Source: Arthrobacter sp. Leaf141 (GTDB taxonomy: Bacteria; Actinomycetota; Actinomycetes; Actinomycetales; Micrococcaceae). Taken from it: DNA of 64,000 nt. This document shows positions 9,021-17,028 of the stretch, in pieces. Location: the NCBI RefSeq assembly GCF_001424565.1, contig NZ_LMOL01000045.1, forward strand, positions 16,535 to 80,534, written 5' to 3'. A model generated the notes under the pieces. It was not told where the DNA came from. It saw nothing but the letters and a program-made list of their open reading frames with translations, and ran no database searches. Position numbers and translations under genes: made by a program. Each line of letters begins with the position of its first letter. The stretch's first letter is position 1.

Positions 9021-9583
9021 AGTGCGGCTCCCTGAGGGATGGGGGTGGGAAGGTTCAGTGCGGCGCGGGCGGTGAGGTAGTCGGCGCGGATGCAGAAGCT
9101 GAGCAGCGCTTCCTTGTCCGGCAGGGTGACGAGGCCGGCGGGTTGGAACCCGAGCCGTTCGTTGAGGGCGTGGATCCGGGTGTTGCGCGCGTCAGGTTCA
9201 ACCACCACGCGTTCCACGTCCGGGCGGGCGAAGATCCGGTCCAGGACGGCGTCCATCACGGCAGTGGTGTACCCGGCTTCCGGGCCGGACGACGGCGGCG
9301 CCACCAGCAGGTGCATCCCCACGTCGCCGGGCTCCTCGGCATAGACCGCGGCCAGGGGTGAGGAGCCGGGAAGATATTCCTCCATCAGGAAGGCGGGGAC
9401 GCCGCCGTCGAGCCCCAGCAGCGCGTGGTGGTGGCCGCTGGCCTGGATGGTCCGGTATTCCTGCACCACGTCCTCGACGCTGGCGGAAAGCATGCCCCAG
9501 AAGGAGGCGTAAGGTTTGGTCACCCAGCTGTGGAGGAGCGGTGCGTCGGCGGTGGCGTCGAGGCAGCGGAAGGTGAACCTCAT
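9017..9583 (-). CDS. desC: Siderophore N-acyltransferase, GNAT fold (DesC-like)
   Basis: It transfers an acyl group (acetyl or succinyl from CoA) to N-hydroxycadaverine, the third step of desferrioxamine-type assembly. The protein is 188 residues and belongs to the RhbD/AlcB/IucB acyltransferase group. Recognisable elements are W.TKPYASFWGM near the N-terminus, the CoA-binding strand GMHLLVAPPSSGPEAGYTT and the characteristic VVVEPDARNTRIHALNERLGF near residues 135-155. The ATG at 9583 overlaps the upstream hydroxylase stop as ATGA, and its own stop overlaps the synthetase start as GTGA. A longer open frame extends upstream, but only this start gives family sequence. Confidence 0.88.
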   Translation of the reverse strand: MRFTFRCLDATADAPLLHSWVTKPYASFWGMLSASVEDVVQEYRTIQASGHHHALLGLDGGVPAFLMEEYLPGSSPLAAVYAEEPGDVGMHLLVAPPSSGPEAGYTTAVMDAVLDRIFARPDVERVVVEPDARNTRIHALNERLGFQPAGLVTLPDKEALLSFCIRADYLTARAALNLPTPIPQGAAL

Positions 9584-10905
9584 GCGGGCACCTCCGCCGC
9601 GACGCCTGCCGGGGCACCGAACTGCTGGAAAGCGATGCTGCGTTCCACCGGGTAGACCTCGCGGCCGGTGATCGCGCGCAGGATGCAGGAGTTGCGGTAG
9701 GCGCCCATGCCCAGATCCGGGGTAACGAATCCGTGGGTGTGGAGTTCGGCATTCTGGACAAATATCTCGCCGGGTTCGACGCCGGTGCTGTAGTTCCGGT
9801 CCACGGCGAACCTCCCGGCGCTGTCCCGGGCGATCCGGTCCTGCACACCGGCCAGGAATTCCGGTTCGTGGTATCCGTACCCGGTGGCCAGGACCACGGC
9901 TTCGCTGTCCAGCGTGTAGGAGCTGCCCTGCTCGCCATGCTCGAGGTGCAGCGTGTGGGTGCCCGCAGCCGGGTCCCACTCGGCGGCGGTGAGCGTGGAG
10001 TGGGTCAGCAGCTGCGTGTCCACCAGCCCGGAGATGCTGCGGGTGTAGAGGAGGTCATAGATGGCGTCGATCAGGTCCGAGTTGATGCCCTTGTAGAGGT
10101 TCTTCTGCGCCTTGTTCAGGTGGTCCCGCTGCTCCTGCGGAAGTGCGTGGAAGTAGTCCACGTATTCGGGGGAGGTCATTTCGAGGGTCAGCTTGGTGTA
10201 TTCCAGCGGGAAGAACCGGCCGGACCGGGTGACCCAGTTCAGCTGGTAGCCGTGGGTTCCGGATTCCTGCAGGAGCTCGTAGTAGATCTCCGCGGCGCTT
10301 TGGCCGCTGCCCAGGATGGTGATGCTGCGCTGCTGCTGCAGTTCGTCCTTCCGGGCCAGGTAGTCGGCGTTGTGGATGGCCAGTCCCCCGGTTCCCGCTC
10401 CGGAGCGGGCCAGGATGTCGCGGCCGGACGCGGGGACGTACGGCGAGGTTCCGGTGCCCAGCACCAGCCGCCGGGCCAGCAGTACCTCCGGCCCGGCCGG
10501 GCCGGACACGGTGAGCCGGTACACCCCGCCGTCGTGCGTGATGTCCCGGACCGTGGTGCCAAAGCGGACGGACGGCAGCTGGCCGGCCACCCATTGGCAG
10601 TACTGGTTGTACTCTGCGCGCAGGGGGTAGAAGTTTTCCCGGATGTAGAAGCGGTACAGCCTGCCCGTCTGCTTCAGGAAGTTCAGGAAGGAGTACGGGG
10701 AGGTGGGGTCTGCCAGGGTGACGAGGTCGGCCATAAACGGGACCTGGAGGTGGGCCGGTTCCAGCATCATGCCAGGGTGCCAGTCGAAGGATTCGCGCTG
10801 CTCCAGGAAAACCCCGGCCAGCTCCTCGATCGGTTCGGCCAGGGCGGCGAGGCCCAGGTTGAAGGGCCCCACGCCGATGGCTGCGAAGTCGTGGATGCGG
10901 CTCAT
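9580..10905 (-). CDS. desB: Lysine/cadaverine N-hydroxylase (DesB-like flavin monooxygenase)
   Basis: An FAD- and NADPH-dependent N-hydroxylase of the IucD/SidA/PvdA family that converts cadaverine (or a related diamine) to its N-hydroxy form. The 441-residue protein has the FAD motif GVGPFNLGLA at residues 11-20, DWHPGMML and LVTLADPTSPYSFLNFL, the NADPH motif GSGQSAAEIYYEL near residue 205 and the C-terminal ATGYGYHEPEFL motif. It overlaps the decarboxylase stop as ATGA at 10902-10905, so all four siderophore genes are coupled. Its position right after a decarboxylase supports a decarboxylated diamine as substrate rather than lysine itself. Confidence 0.9.
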   Translation of the reverse strand: MSRIHDFAAIGVGPFNLGLAALAEPIEELAGVFLEQRESFDWHPGMMLEPAHLQVPFMADLVTLADPTSPYSFLNFLKQTGRLYRFYIRENFYPLRAEYNQYCQWVAGQLPSVRFGTTVRDITHDGGVYRLTVSGPAGPEVLLARRLVLGTGTSPYVPASGRDILARSGAGTGGLAIHNADYLARKDELQQQRSITILGSGQSAAEIYYELLQESGTHGYQLNWVTRSGRFFPLEYTKLTLEMTSPEYVDYFHALPQEQRDHLNKAQKNLYKGINSDLIDAIYDLLYTRSISGLVDTQLLTHSTLTAAEWDPAAGTHTLHLEHGEQGSSYTLDSEAVVLATGYGYHEPEFLAGVQDRIARDSAGRFAVDRNYSTGVEPGEIFVQNAELHTHGFVTPDLGMGAYRNSCILRAITGREVYPVERSIAFQQFGAPAGVAAEVPA

Positions 10906-12497
10906 GCTGCCACCCCGTCCTGCAGCAGGTCCGCGCCGGTCCGGCGCAGCAGGTCCACGATCCCGGCGATATCCTCCAGGGTTGCCTCAGCGTTGAGGAG
11001 GGTGAACTTCAGGTAGTGGCGCCCGGCAACCTTGGTGCCGGCCACCACGGCCTGGCCGGAGGCGAAGACGGCGGCGCGGATGGCGGGGTTCAGCACGTCA
11101 GCGGCGTCCTCGGAAAGCCGGCTGCCGTCAGCGAGCAGGGGCCGGTACCGGAATACCAGGGTGCTCAACTGGGGCTGGGCGGCGAGCTCAAACCCGTCAT
11201 CAGCATCAAGGAGCGCCCCCACCCGGGAGGTCAGGTCGATCGCCTCGTCGAACAGTGCGCCGATGGCGTCCGCGCCCATGATGCGCAGGGTGAGCCAGAG
11301 CTTGAGGGCATCGAAGCGCCGGGTGGTCTGGATGCTTTTGTCCACCTGGTTGGGGATGTCGGCCAGGGCGGCGCTTTCCGGGTTGAGGTAGTCGGCGTAG
11401 TAGGTGATGTGGCGCAGCATGGCGCGCTCGCGGACCAGCAGGGCGCTGGAGCTGACCGGCTGGAAGAAGGTTTTGTGGAAGTCCACGGTGACGGAATCCG
11501 CCAGCCGGGTGCCGTCAAGGAGGTGCCGGTAGCGGCCGGAGACCATCAGGCCGCCGCCGTAGGCAGCGTCAACGTGGAGCCAGGCGCCGTAGGCGCGGGC
11601 CAGTGCGGCGAGCTCGGCCAGCGGGTCCACGGAGCCGAAGTCGGTGGTGCCTGCGGTGGCGATCACAGCCATGGGGGTGAGCCCGGCGTCGGTGGCGTCA
11701 GCCATTGCGGCGGCCAGCGCGGCCGGGTCCATCCGATGGTCGGGGGTGCACGGCACGGTGATCACGGCGTCGAACCCCAGGCCCAGCATGGACGCTGACT
11801 TCTGGATGCTGAAATGGCTGTCCTCCGAAGTGAAGATGCGCAGGGTGTCCAGCAGCGCCGGCAGCCGGAGGCCGCTGCGGGCCGGGTCCTGCCGGAGGCC
11901 GGCTACGGCGTGGTTGCGGGCGATCAGGAGGGCCTGCAGGTTGGACTGGCTGCCGCCGGAGGTGAAGATGCCATCAGCGTCGGCGCCGAGGTGCAGCCGG
12001 TCCGCGGCCCAGTCGATGAGGCGCCGCTCGATCATGGTGGCGCCGGCGCTCTGGTCCCACGTGTCCAGGGAGGAGTTGACGGCGGACAGGATGGCTTCGC
12101 CCACCAGCGCCGGGATGACCACGGGGCAGTTCAGGTGCGCGGCGTATTTGGTGTCGTGGAAGTAGACGGCGTCCCGGAGGTATACCCCTTCGAGTTCCGC
12201 CAGCGCCTCCGCGGTATCCGGCAGCGGCGTTTCCAGGTCCACGGCGGCCACCCGGGCCTGCAGCTCCGCAGGTCCGACGCCGGTGAACGGCTGGGTGCTC
12301 CGCTCCAGTTTGGTGGCAACTGCGGTCACGCCCTGCAGCACCTGCGCCACGTAGCGGGGGGAATTCCTGGCGTTCAGCAGATGGTTGGAGGCGCCAAGTG
12401 CCAGCTCCACGCGGGAGCCGAAATCCTGGCCCGGCAGCTCCTGAAGCGGTCGCGGTTGGTCCACGGGTAACTCGTCAAGGCGGGGCATCAGCGGCAC
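10902..12497 (-). CDS. desA: PLP-dependent lysine decarboxylase (DesA-like)
   Basis: Group II pyridoxal-phosphate decarboxylase, likely making cadaverine as the first step of the siderophore pathway. The 531-residue protein shows HVDAAYGGG (Asp pairing with the PLP ring nitrogen) and the Schiff-base lysine in TVDFHKTFFQP. SGGSQSNLQALL and TAGTTDFGSVDP are also family sequence. The GTG at 12497 has GAAGGA six bases upstream; an in-frame ATG nine bases further in is a possible alternative. The gene heads the operon behind the iron-box site, and the next gene starts inside its stop codon. Related decarboxylases act on glutamate, diaminobutyrate or tyrosine, but the cluster context points to lysine. 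Confidence 0.88.
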   Translation of the reverse strand: MPLMPRLDELPVDQPRPLQELPGQDFGSRVELALGASNHLLNARNSPRYVAQVLQGVTAVATKLERSTQPFTGVGPAELQARVAAVDLETPLPDTAEALAELEGVYLRDAVYFHDTKYAAHLNCPVVIPALVGEAILSAVNSSLDTWDQSAGATMIERRLIDWAADRLHLGADADGIFTSGGSQSNLQALLIARNHAVAGLRQDPARSGLRLPALLDTLRIFTSEDSHFSIQKSASMLGLGFDAVITVPCTPDHRMDPAALAAAMADATDAGLTPMAVIATAGTTDFGSVDPLAELAALARAYGAWLHVDAAYGGGLMVSGRYRHLLDGTRLADSVTVDFHKTFFQPVSSSALLVRERAMLRHITYYADYLNPESAALADIPNQVDKSIQTTRRFDALKLWLTLRIMGADAIGALFDEAIDLTSRVGALLDADDGFELAAQPQLSTLVFRYRPLLADGSRLSEDAADVLNPAIRAAVFASGQAVVAGTKVAGRHYLKFTLLNAEATLEDIAGIVDLLRRTGADLLQDGVAA

Positions 12498-12533
12498 TGG
12501 TATTCCTTCGGTCAGCGTTGTACGTCGAATTGC

Positions 12534-12552
12534 ATAGGCAAGCCTTACTTAG
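12534..12552 (-). promoter_or_regulatory. Iron box (DtxR/IdeR/DmdR-type operator)
   Basis: The 19-mer ATAGGCAAGCCTTACTTAG matches the actinobacterial iron-box consensus TTAGGTTAGSCTAACCTAA at 13 of 19 positions. It lies 36 bases upstream of the siderophore operon start codon. The adjoining TTACTTAGGTAA (12546-12557) extends the symmetry and may hold a second dimer. Repression by an iron-loaded DtxR-family protein is inferred. Confidence 0.75.
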
Positions 12553-12829
12553 GTAACCCTTTTAATCAAACTTCTGTGATGTATTTATCCCGGGCGCCCG
12601 GAATTGAACGATTCAACGGCCTGCGGGGCGTCATTGACTGGCAGTCCGTGGAACCGTCCGGCAGAATATGCGGCCCGCCAGGTGCCAACGATGGCGCCGG
12701 GATGATTCGGGGCAGTGCCGGGACGATTCCGGAATGGTGCCGCAACGACGCCCTTGACGCCAACGGCCCTGCGCGGCCTAGGGTGGATGGACCGGGCGCC
12801 CGAACGGAGCCTGGGAACCAGGGGGAACA
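12553..12829. other. Intergenic region upstream of the siderophore operon
   Basis: Together with the iron box, about 330 bases lie between the divergent decarboxylase and the small membrane protein gene. The AT-rich patch near 12555-12590 fits promoters in both directions. Open frames here lack ribosome sites and family signal. Confidence 0.4.
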
Positions 12830-13180
12830 ATGGAACAGCCAATGGGCGCGGTGACCTTCCGCGAAGTGGACCAGCACGGAAACCGGATTCCGGATGGGGG
12901 CGCCGGTGAACCGCCGGAGCCGGGCGAAAAATCGCCCGGCTTCAGCGTGAACCCGTTCATTGTTGTGCTCTGGCTGCTGGCCGCAGCCCTGGTGGTGGGC
13001 GGCCTGGCTGTCCTGTTCGGCGGAGCCGGCACAACCGTCATGTCCTTCGGATCCACCAACGGCCCGCCCCTGGCCTACCTATTGATGTCTTTCAGTCCGC
13101 AGCTCATCGTCTCGGGGCTGGCGACGGCCATGGTGCTGTTGTTCTGGCATGCCTTCCAATGGCAGCGGCGCCGGGGCTGA
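12830..13180 (+). CDS. Small membrane protein, two helices (116 aa)
   Basis: No family recognised. The ATG at 12830 follows a GGGGGAA ribosome-site-like run. Residues 1-40 are hydrophilic and Pro/Gly-rich. Two hydrophobic stretches follow, about residues 43-65 (FIVVLWLLAAALVVGGLAVLF) and 80-107, ending in a basic QWQRRRG tail that should face the cytoplasm. The gene is divergent from the iron-regulated operon, so it could share regulation with it, but nothing shows a role in iron uptake. Confidence 0.55.
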   Translation: MEQPMGAVTFREVDQHGNRIPDGGAGEPPEPGEKSPGFSVNPFIVVLWLLAAALVVGGLAVLFGGAGTTVMSFGSTNGPPLAYLLMSFSPQLIVSGLATAMVLLFWHAFQWQRRRG

Positions 13181-13369
13181 ACCCGGCGCAACGGCAACGA
13201 CCCTCTTTCCCGCGCCCCGCAGCGGGCGAAGAAGGACCTAGTGGCGGCCGCAATTTGGCCGCAGGTACTAAGCATGCTTGGCTTGTTGGAAGCGCAAAGC
13301 TCCGCAAGCAGTTCGCGGCGGGCCCTGCCAACGCCGGCAGGCCCGTGAAGAAGCCCAAGGAAAAATACC

Positions 13370-13732
13370 ATGCCCAGCACCGTAGAGCCCCTTCTGGCGG
13401 CACCACTCCCCGACCCTCCGGGCAGTCCGGAGGTACCGGCCGGACCGGTGGACGTGGAGCTGATGGCCACACTCAGCACCCGGATGCATTGCAGGACACC
13501 CATGCAGCGGGTGGACCCGGGCTCCTCCCCCATCCGCGAACCAGTGCACGTTGATATTGCCGCTCCGATGCAGGTCGGGGACGGGCCGGCTCAACGTGGG
13601 ATGCCGGCGGACCGTTTGGCATTGCAGGAGCAGGGCGGCCCCGCTGACAGCGCCGCCATGGCAGAAAGGGCGGTCACGTACCGTTGCGCCTGCGGGTTCA
13701 CCATCGACGGTCCGGCCGACGAACTGCCCTGA
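13370..13732 (+). CDS. Possible small protein with C-terminal CxC motif (120 aa)
   Basis: The ATG at 13370 has AAGGA nine bases upstream and the frame runs to a TGA that lies inside a hairpin shared with the converging gene. The N-terminal ~100 residues are Pro/Ala/Val-rich and look disordered. The last 18 residues (TYRCACGFTIDGPADELP) resemble one half of a zinc-ribbon-like element seen at the ends of small actinobacterial proteins. I know no named family. Coding potential is uncertain because shadow frames are also open. Confidence 0.35.
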   Translation: MPSTVEPLLAAPLPDPPGSPEVPAGPVDVELMATLSTRMHCRTPMQRVDPGSSPIREPVHVDIAAPMQVGDGPAQRGMPADRLALQEQGGPADSAAMAERAVTYRCACGFTIDGPADELP

Positions 13733-13748
13733 CCCGCCGTAGGGTCAG
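13729..13748. terminator. Hairpin containing both convergent stop codons
   Basis: CTGACCC (13729-13735) and GGGTCAG (13742-13748) form a 7-bp stem with a 6-base loop. It includes the TGA of the plus-strand gene and the TGA of the minus-strand acetyltransferase. It is short, so any terminator activity is probably modest. Confidence 0.4.
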
Positions 13749-14074
13749 CTTTCCGGCCAGTCCACAAACTGGCCGTAGCCCTCGTGCTTGCGCAGGTAAC
13801 CGGCAATAAACGGGCAATGCGGAATGATCCGCTTTCCGGTGGCCACAACATCGTCCAGCGCAAAATGCGCCAGGACCTTGCCCAGGCCCTGGCCTTCGAA
13901 CCCTGCCGAGGTTTCGGTGCGGATGAAGTCAACGTGTCCGGGCTGGTCCTCGAAGAACGACTGGACGGCGAGGGTTCCTCCCACATGCAGTTCGTAGCGG
14001 TGGTCCGCGTCATTGCGGGCCAGCGCTACGTCCGGCGCAAAGGTGTCTTCCGTGGACATGGTGTTCTCGGTCAT
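13745..14074 (-). CDS. Short GNAT N-acetyltransferase (YjdJ-like)
   Basis: A 109-residue protein of the small stand-alone Gcn5-related family (YjdJ/Gtn5-like). It shows the typical F.D.PGHVDFIRTETSAGFEGQGLGKVLAHFALDDV segment, in which GFEGQGLGK is the acetyl-CoA pyrophosphate loop, followed by IPHCPFIAGYLRKHEGY. These proteins bind acetyl-CoA and are thought to acetylate small molecules or proteins; the substrate is unknown. No clear ribosome site precedes the ATG at 14074; an internal ATG at 14059 would remove five residues. Confidence 0.8.
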   Translation of the reverse strand: MTENTMSTEDTFAPDVALARNDADHRYELHVGGTLAVQSFFEDQPGHVDFIRTETSAGFEGQGLGKVLAHFALDDVVATGKRIIPHCPFIAGYLRKHEGYGQFVDWPES

Positions 14075-14141
14075 GGTTCGACAGTGGCACTACTTGGCCC
14101 CGCTGGCAATGCTCACCGGCGCGGCGGAACGGCGGGCAACG

Positions 14142-14546
14142 CTAGGACGTGACGGCAATCAGGCCAAGCACGACGGCGATCAGCGGGGTGATCCCCTGCG
14201 TCACCGCAGGCCGGAGGTTCTTTTTGCCGCTCAGTGCCAGGACCAGGGCGGCGAGCAGCATGGAGCCGCAGCAAGCGAAGACCAGGGTCCAGCCGGCCAC
14301 GTCCTGCGCCGAGCCGTCGCCACCGAAGGCCACCAGGGCAAGCCCGATGAAGGCGCCGATCGCCAGGAACAGGTTGTAGAAACCCTGGTTGTAGGCGAGC
14401 GACTTGGTGGTTTCGGCGTCCTGCTGGGAGGCGATGTTGAAGCGCTTCCACGTGGCGGGTTTGGTCCAGTTCACCGACTCCAGCGTGAAGATATAAACGT
14501 GCAGGGCTGCTGCCAGGAAAACGAAGACAAGGGAGGCCAGGATCAT
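14142..14546 (-). CDS. DUF1304 integral membrane protein
   Basis: A 134-residue protein with four hydrophobic helices (about residues 1-21, 55-75, 83-105 and 115-133). The N-terminal ALHVYIFTLESVNWTKPATWKRF and the AYNQGFYNLFLAIGAFIGL stretch are characteristic of DUF1304. Members are small bacterial inner-membrane proteins of unknown function. It is transcribed toward the small GNAT gene but separated by about 70 bases. Confidence 0.85.
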   Translation of the reverse strand: MILASLVFVFLAAALHVYIFTLESVNWTKPATWKRFNIASQQDAETTKSLAYNQGFYNLFLAIGAFIGLALVAFGGDGSAQDVAGWTLVFACCGSMLLAALVLALSGKKNLRPAVTQGITPLIAVVLGLIAVTS

Positions 14547-14584
14547 GGCTTGATCCTAGCCTCCCTGCACCAACGGTGGTGTCC

Positions 14585-15436
14585 CTACCTGCTCAGTGTC
14601 TCCAACGTGCCGGTGGCGAAATCTGACGCCGTCCGGTCCCAGCGGCCCAGCAGGGCCTGCAGGTTTTCGCCGTCGGCCCGGTGAGCGGGCAGCTGCTCCT
14701 GCAGGGTGGCCAGCACTCCAGTGCGGAGCTCGGTGTTGAAGTTCACCTTCCCCACGTTCATGGCGGCGGCTTTCACCAGTTCCGAAGCGGGAATGCCGGA
14801 GGCCCCATGGAGCACCAGGGGAATGTGGGTCCGTACGGCGATGTCCTGCAGCACGTCCCACCGCAGCCGGGGTTCGCCCTTGTATTTGCCGTGCACGTTG
14901 CCCACGGCCACAGCCAGCAATCCGGCGCCGGTGCGGGACACAAATTCCTCAACCTGGGCCGAATCGGTCAGGCCTGCGATATCCACTCCGGCAGCGTCAT
15001 CGCCGAATGCGCGGTCCTCGTCTCCGGCCAGGCCACCCAACTCCGCCTCCAGGACCACATCCGGGCCCAGGAGGGCCCGGGCTGCCAGCACCAAAGCGAT
15101 GTTTTCCTCAAAGGGCAGGGAGGAGCCGTCAGCGAGGACGGAATCCGCCCCCGCAGCCACGGCGCCGGCCATCACGGCAAGGTCCGTTGCGTGGTCAAGC
15201 TGCACGGCAACCGGGACGGTGGCGGCATCCGCCAGGCCACGGAGTGCTGCGATAAGGCGCAGCCCGTTGCGGGTGGCGGCGGTCCTGGGGGCCACCAGCA
15301 GGATGACGCCGCGGCCGGATTCCTCCGCGGCACCCACCACGGCAAGGGCTGTGGTGAAGTCGTAGCAGGTGAAGGCCGGCACTGCCGAGCCTTGCTGCAG
15401 GGCAGAGGTGACCAGGTGGTCGAGTTGGGTACGCAT
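14585..15436 (-). CDS. Class II (zinc) aldolase, ketose-phosphate family
   Basis: Metal-dependent aldolase of the FbaA/GatY family, cleaving a ketose-1-phosphate-type substrate to DHAP plus an aldehyde. In 283 residues it keeps QLDHATD (D81, H82), VLADGSSLPFEENI (D103, S105), the EAELG glutamate (E132), GNVHGKYKG with H182, LHGASGIP with H210 and NVGKVNFNTELR for phosphate binding. The zinc and catalytic set therefore looks complete. It is the last gene of the acid-sugar operon, its ATG overlapping the permease stop as TGATG. Next to a DUF1537 kinase and a hydroxyacid dehydrogenase it probably splits a phosphorylated keto-acid sugar rather than fructose bisphosphate. Confidence 0.85.
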   Translation of the reverse strand: MRTQLDHLVTSALQQGSAVPAFTCYDFTTALAVVGAAEESGRGVILLVAPRTAATRNGLRLIAALRGLADAATVPVAVQLDHATDLAVMAGAVAAGADSVLADGSSLPFEENIALVLAARALLGPDVVLEAELGGLAGDEDRAFGDDAAGVDIAGLTDSAQVEEFVSRTGAGLLAVAVGNVHGKYKGEPRLRWDVLQDIAVRTHIPLVLHGASGIPASELVKAAAMNVGKVNFNTELRTGVLATLQEQLPAHRADGENLQALLGRWDRTASDFATGTLETLSR

Positions 15437-16902
15437 CAGACGCCCAGGCCTCCCACCAGGATCCAGGCAACAAAGGTCAGCGCGAAGCCGGCAAGGCCCA
15501 GGACGGTGGTGAGGACGGTCCAGGTGCGGAGCCCGTCGGAGACGGTGAGGCCGTAGTACCGGACCACTGTCCAGAAACCGGCGTCCGTGACGTGGGACAG
15601 GCCAAGTGAGCCGAAGCCAATGGCGATAACGATGACGGCGATCTGCGCAGGCGTGTAGCCGCCCTCCATCACCGCGGAGGTGAGCAGCCCGGTGGTGGTG
15701 ACAATCGCGACGGTCGCGGAGCCTTGGGCTGCGCGCAGGGCAAGGGAGATGACAAAGCCGAGGGCGATGACGGGCAGGCCCAGGTGGTCCAGGGTCTGGG
15801 AGAGCGCCGCGCCGATGCCGGAGGTCCTGAGTACCTCGCCGAACACGCCACCGGCAGCAACCACCATGAGGATGGAAGCGATGGGCGGCAGGGCACCTTC
15901 GAAGATTTCACCGGTTTCCTTGAGCGACCAGTTGCGGCGCACGGCGAGCAGGAAGAACGACAGCGCCACGGCCACCAGCAGGGCGAAAAACGGGTTGCCG
16001 ACGAACGCGGCCAGGCCATACCAGGAATTGTCTTTGGGGATGGTGAGGGTGCCAACGGTGCCGAGCAGGATCTGCACGATGGGGGCGGCAATAAGGAAGA
16101 TGATCAGACCGGGCCGGGGCGGGGCCTGCGTGGCGGCGCCGGGGCCGTCATGGCCCACCTTCACCAGGGCATCCGAACCGAATTCCTCAACCTGCGCCTT
16201 GACCGAGGGCAGGAGTTCGTAGTCCTTGCGGTTCATGATGCTGGCCACCCAGTAGGACAGGAAGCCCAGCGGAATGCAGATAATCAAGGAGATGAGGGTG
16301 ATAAGCCCAATGTCCGCGCCAAACACGCCGGCACCGGCAACAATGCCCGGATGCGGAGGGACCGCCACGTGGATGGACAGCATGATCCCGGCCATGGGCA
16401 GGCCGAACTTGACCGGGTGCACCTTGGCGATTTTGGCGAAGGCATACACGATGGGGACCAGGACGATGACGCCCACTTCGAAGAACACCGGGATGGCGAC
16501 CAGGAAGCCAACAGCGGTGAGGGCCACAGCCACGCGCTTGGCGCCCAGCTTGTTGGTGAAGTGCGTCGCGAGCGATTGGACGCCGCCGGATACCTCGATC
16601 ATGCGGCCCAGCACGGCGCCCAGGGCGATAAGCAGCGCCACCTTGCCCATGGTGCTGCCCACACCGTTGGCCACCACGGTGAAGACGTCCTTGAGCGGGA
16701 TCTGGGCGGCGACGGCCACCATGATGCTGACGGTCAGCAGGGCCACAAACGCCTGGATCTTGAAGCGGATGATCATTACCAGCAGGACGGCGATGCCGAG
16801 CGCGGCGATGGTCAGCAGCAGCGGGGTGCCGAGCTCAACGGCGGGTTTGATGGCGGGCGCATCAGCCGCCCGCACCAGCAGCGGCAGTATCGGATGGTTC
16901 AT
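15436..16902 (-). CDS. GntP family gluconate/acid-sugar permease
   Basis: A 488-residue inner-membrane proton symporter with about 12-14 hydrophobic segments. GntP hallmarks are GSTMGKVALLIALGAVLGRMIEVSGG, FFEVGVIVLVPIVYAFAK, SIHVAVPPHPGIVAGAGVFGADIGL and the C-terminal RAAQGSATVAIVTT and GLSHVTDAGFW motifs. Family members import gluconate, idonate, glycerate, threonate and related acids. It is preceded by a 15-bp hairpin separating it from the dehydrogenase gene and overlaps the aldolase start by one base. The gene context suggests it brings in the acid sugar handled by this operon. Confidence 0.9.
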   Translation of the reverse strand: MNHPILPLLVRAADAPAIKPAVELGTPLLLTIAALGIAVLLVMIIRFKIQAFVALLTVSIMVAVAAQIPLKDVFTVVANGVGSTMGKVALLIALGAVLGRMIEVSGGVQSLATHFTNKLGAKRVAVALTAVGFLVAIPVFFEVGVIVLVPIVYAFAKIAKVHPVKFGLPMAGIMLSIHVAVPPHPGIVAGAGVFGADIGLITLISLIICIPLGFLSYWVASIMNRKDYELLPSVKAQVEEFGSDALVKVGHDGPGAATQAPPRPGLIIFLIAAPIVQILLGTVGTLTIPKDNSWYGLAAFVGNPFFALLVAVALSFFLLAVRRNWSLKETGEIFEGALPPIASILMVVAAGGVFGEVLRTSGIGAALSQTLDHLGLPVIALGFVISLALRAAQGSATVAIVTTTGLLTSAVMEGGYTPAQIAVIVIAIGFGSLGLSHVTDAGFWTVVRYYGLTVSDGLRTWTVLTTVLGLAGFALTFVAWILVGGLGV

Positions 16903-16974
16903 GAGGGGTGTCTCCTTTGACGTGCCAGTCTTCCAGAAGACGGGCGATCAGGCGCTTGGGAATTTCTGGTGGGG

Positions 16975-17012
16975 GTACGACGACGGCGGAGGGGGGACCG
17001 CCGTCGTCGTAC
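16975..17012 (-). terminator. 15-bp hairpin inside the acid-sugar operon
   Basis: Perfect arms GTACGACGACGGCGG (16975-16989) and its complement (16998-17012) with an 8-base loop lie 17 bases after the dehydrogenase stop codon and before the permease gene. No U tract follows in the minus direction. It may end some transcripts or stabilise the upstream mRNA. Confidence 0.6.
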
Positions 17013-17028
17013 GTTGTGGGGGTTGCGC

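Noticed and set aside
7335..9035. 566-codon plus-strand open frame opposite the siderophore synthetase
   Set aside because: High-GC antisense frame; the minus strand encodes a complete IucA/IucC protein with motifs, whereas this frame has none.
9584..9979. N-terminal extension of the siderophore acyltransferase
   Set aside because: The extension lies inside the hydroxylase gene and is not GNAT-like; the ATGA overlap at 9580-9583 gives the natural start.
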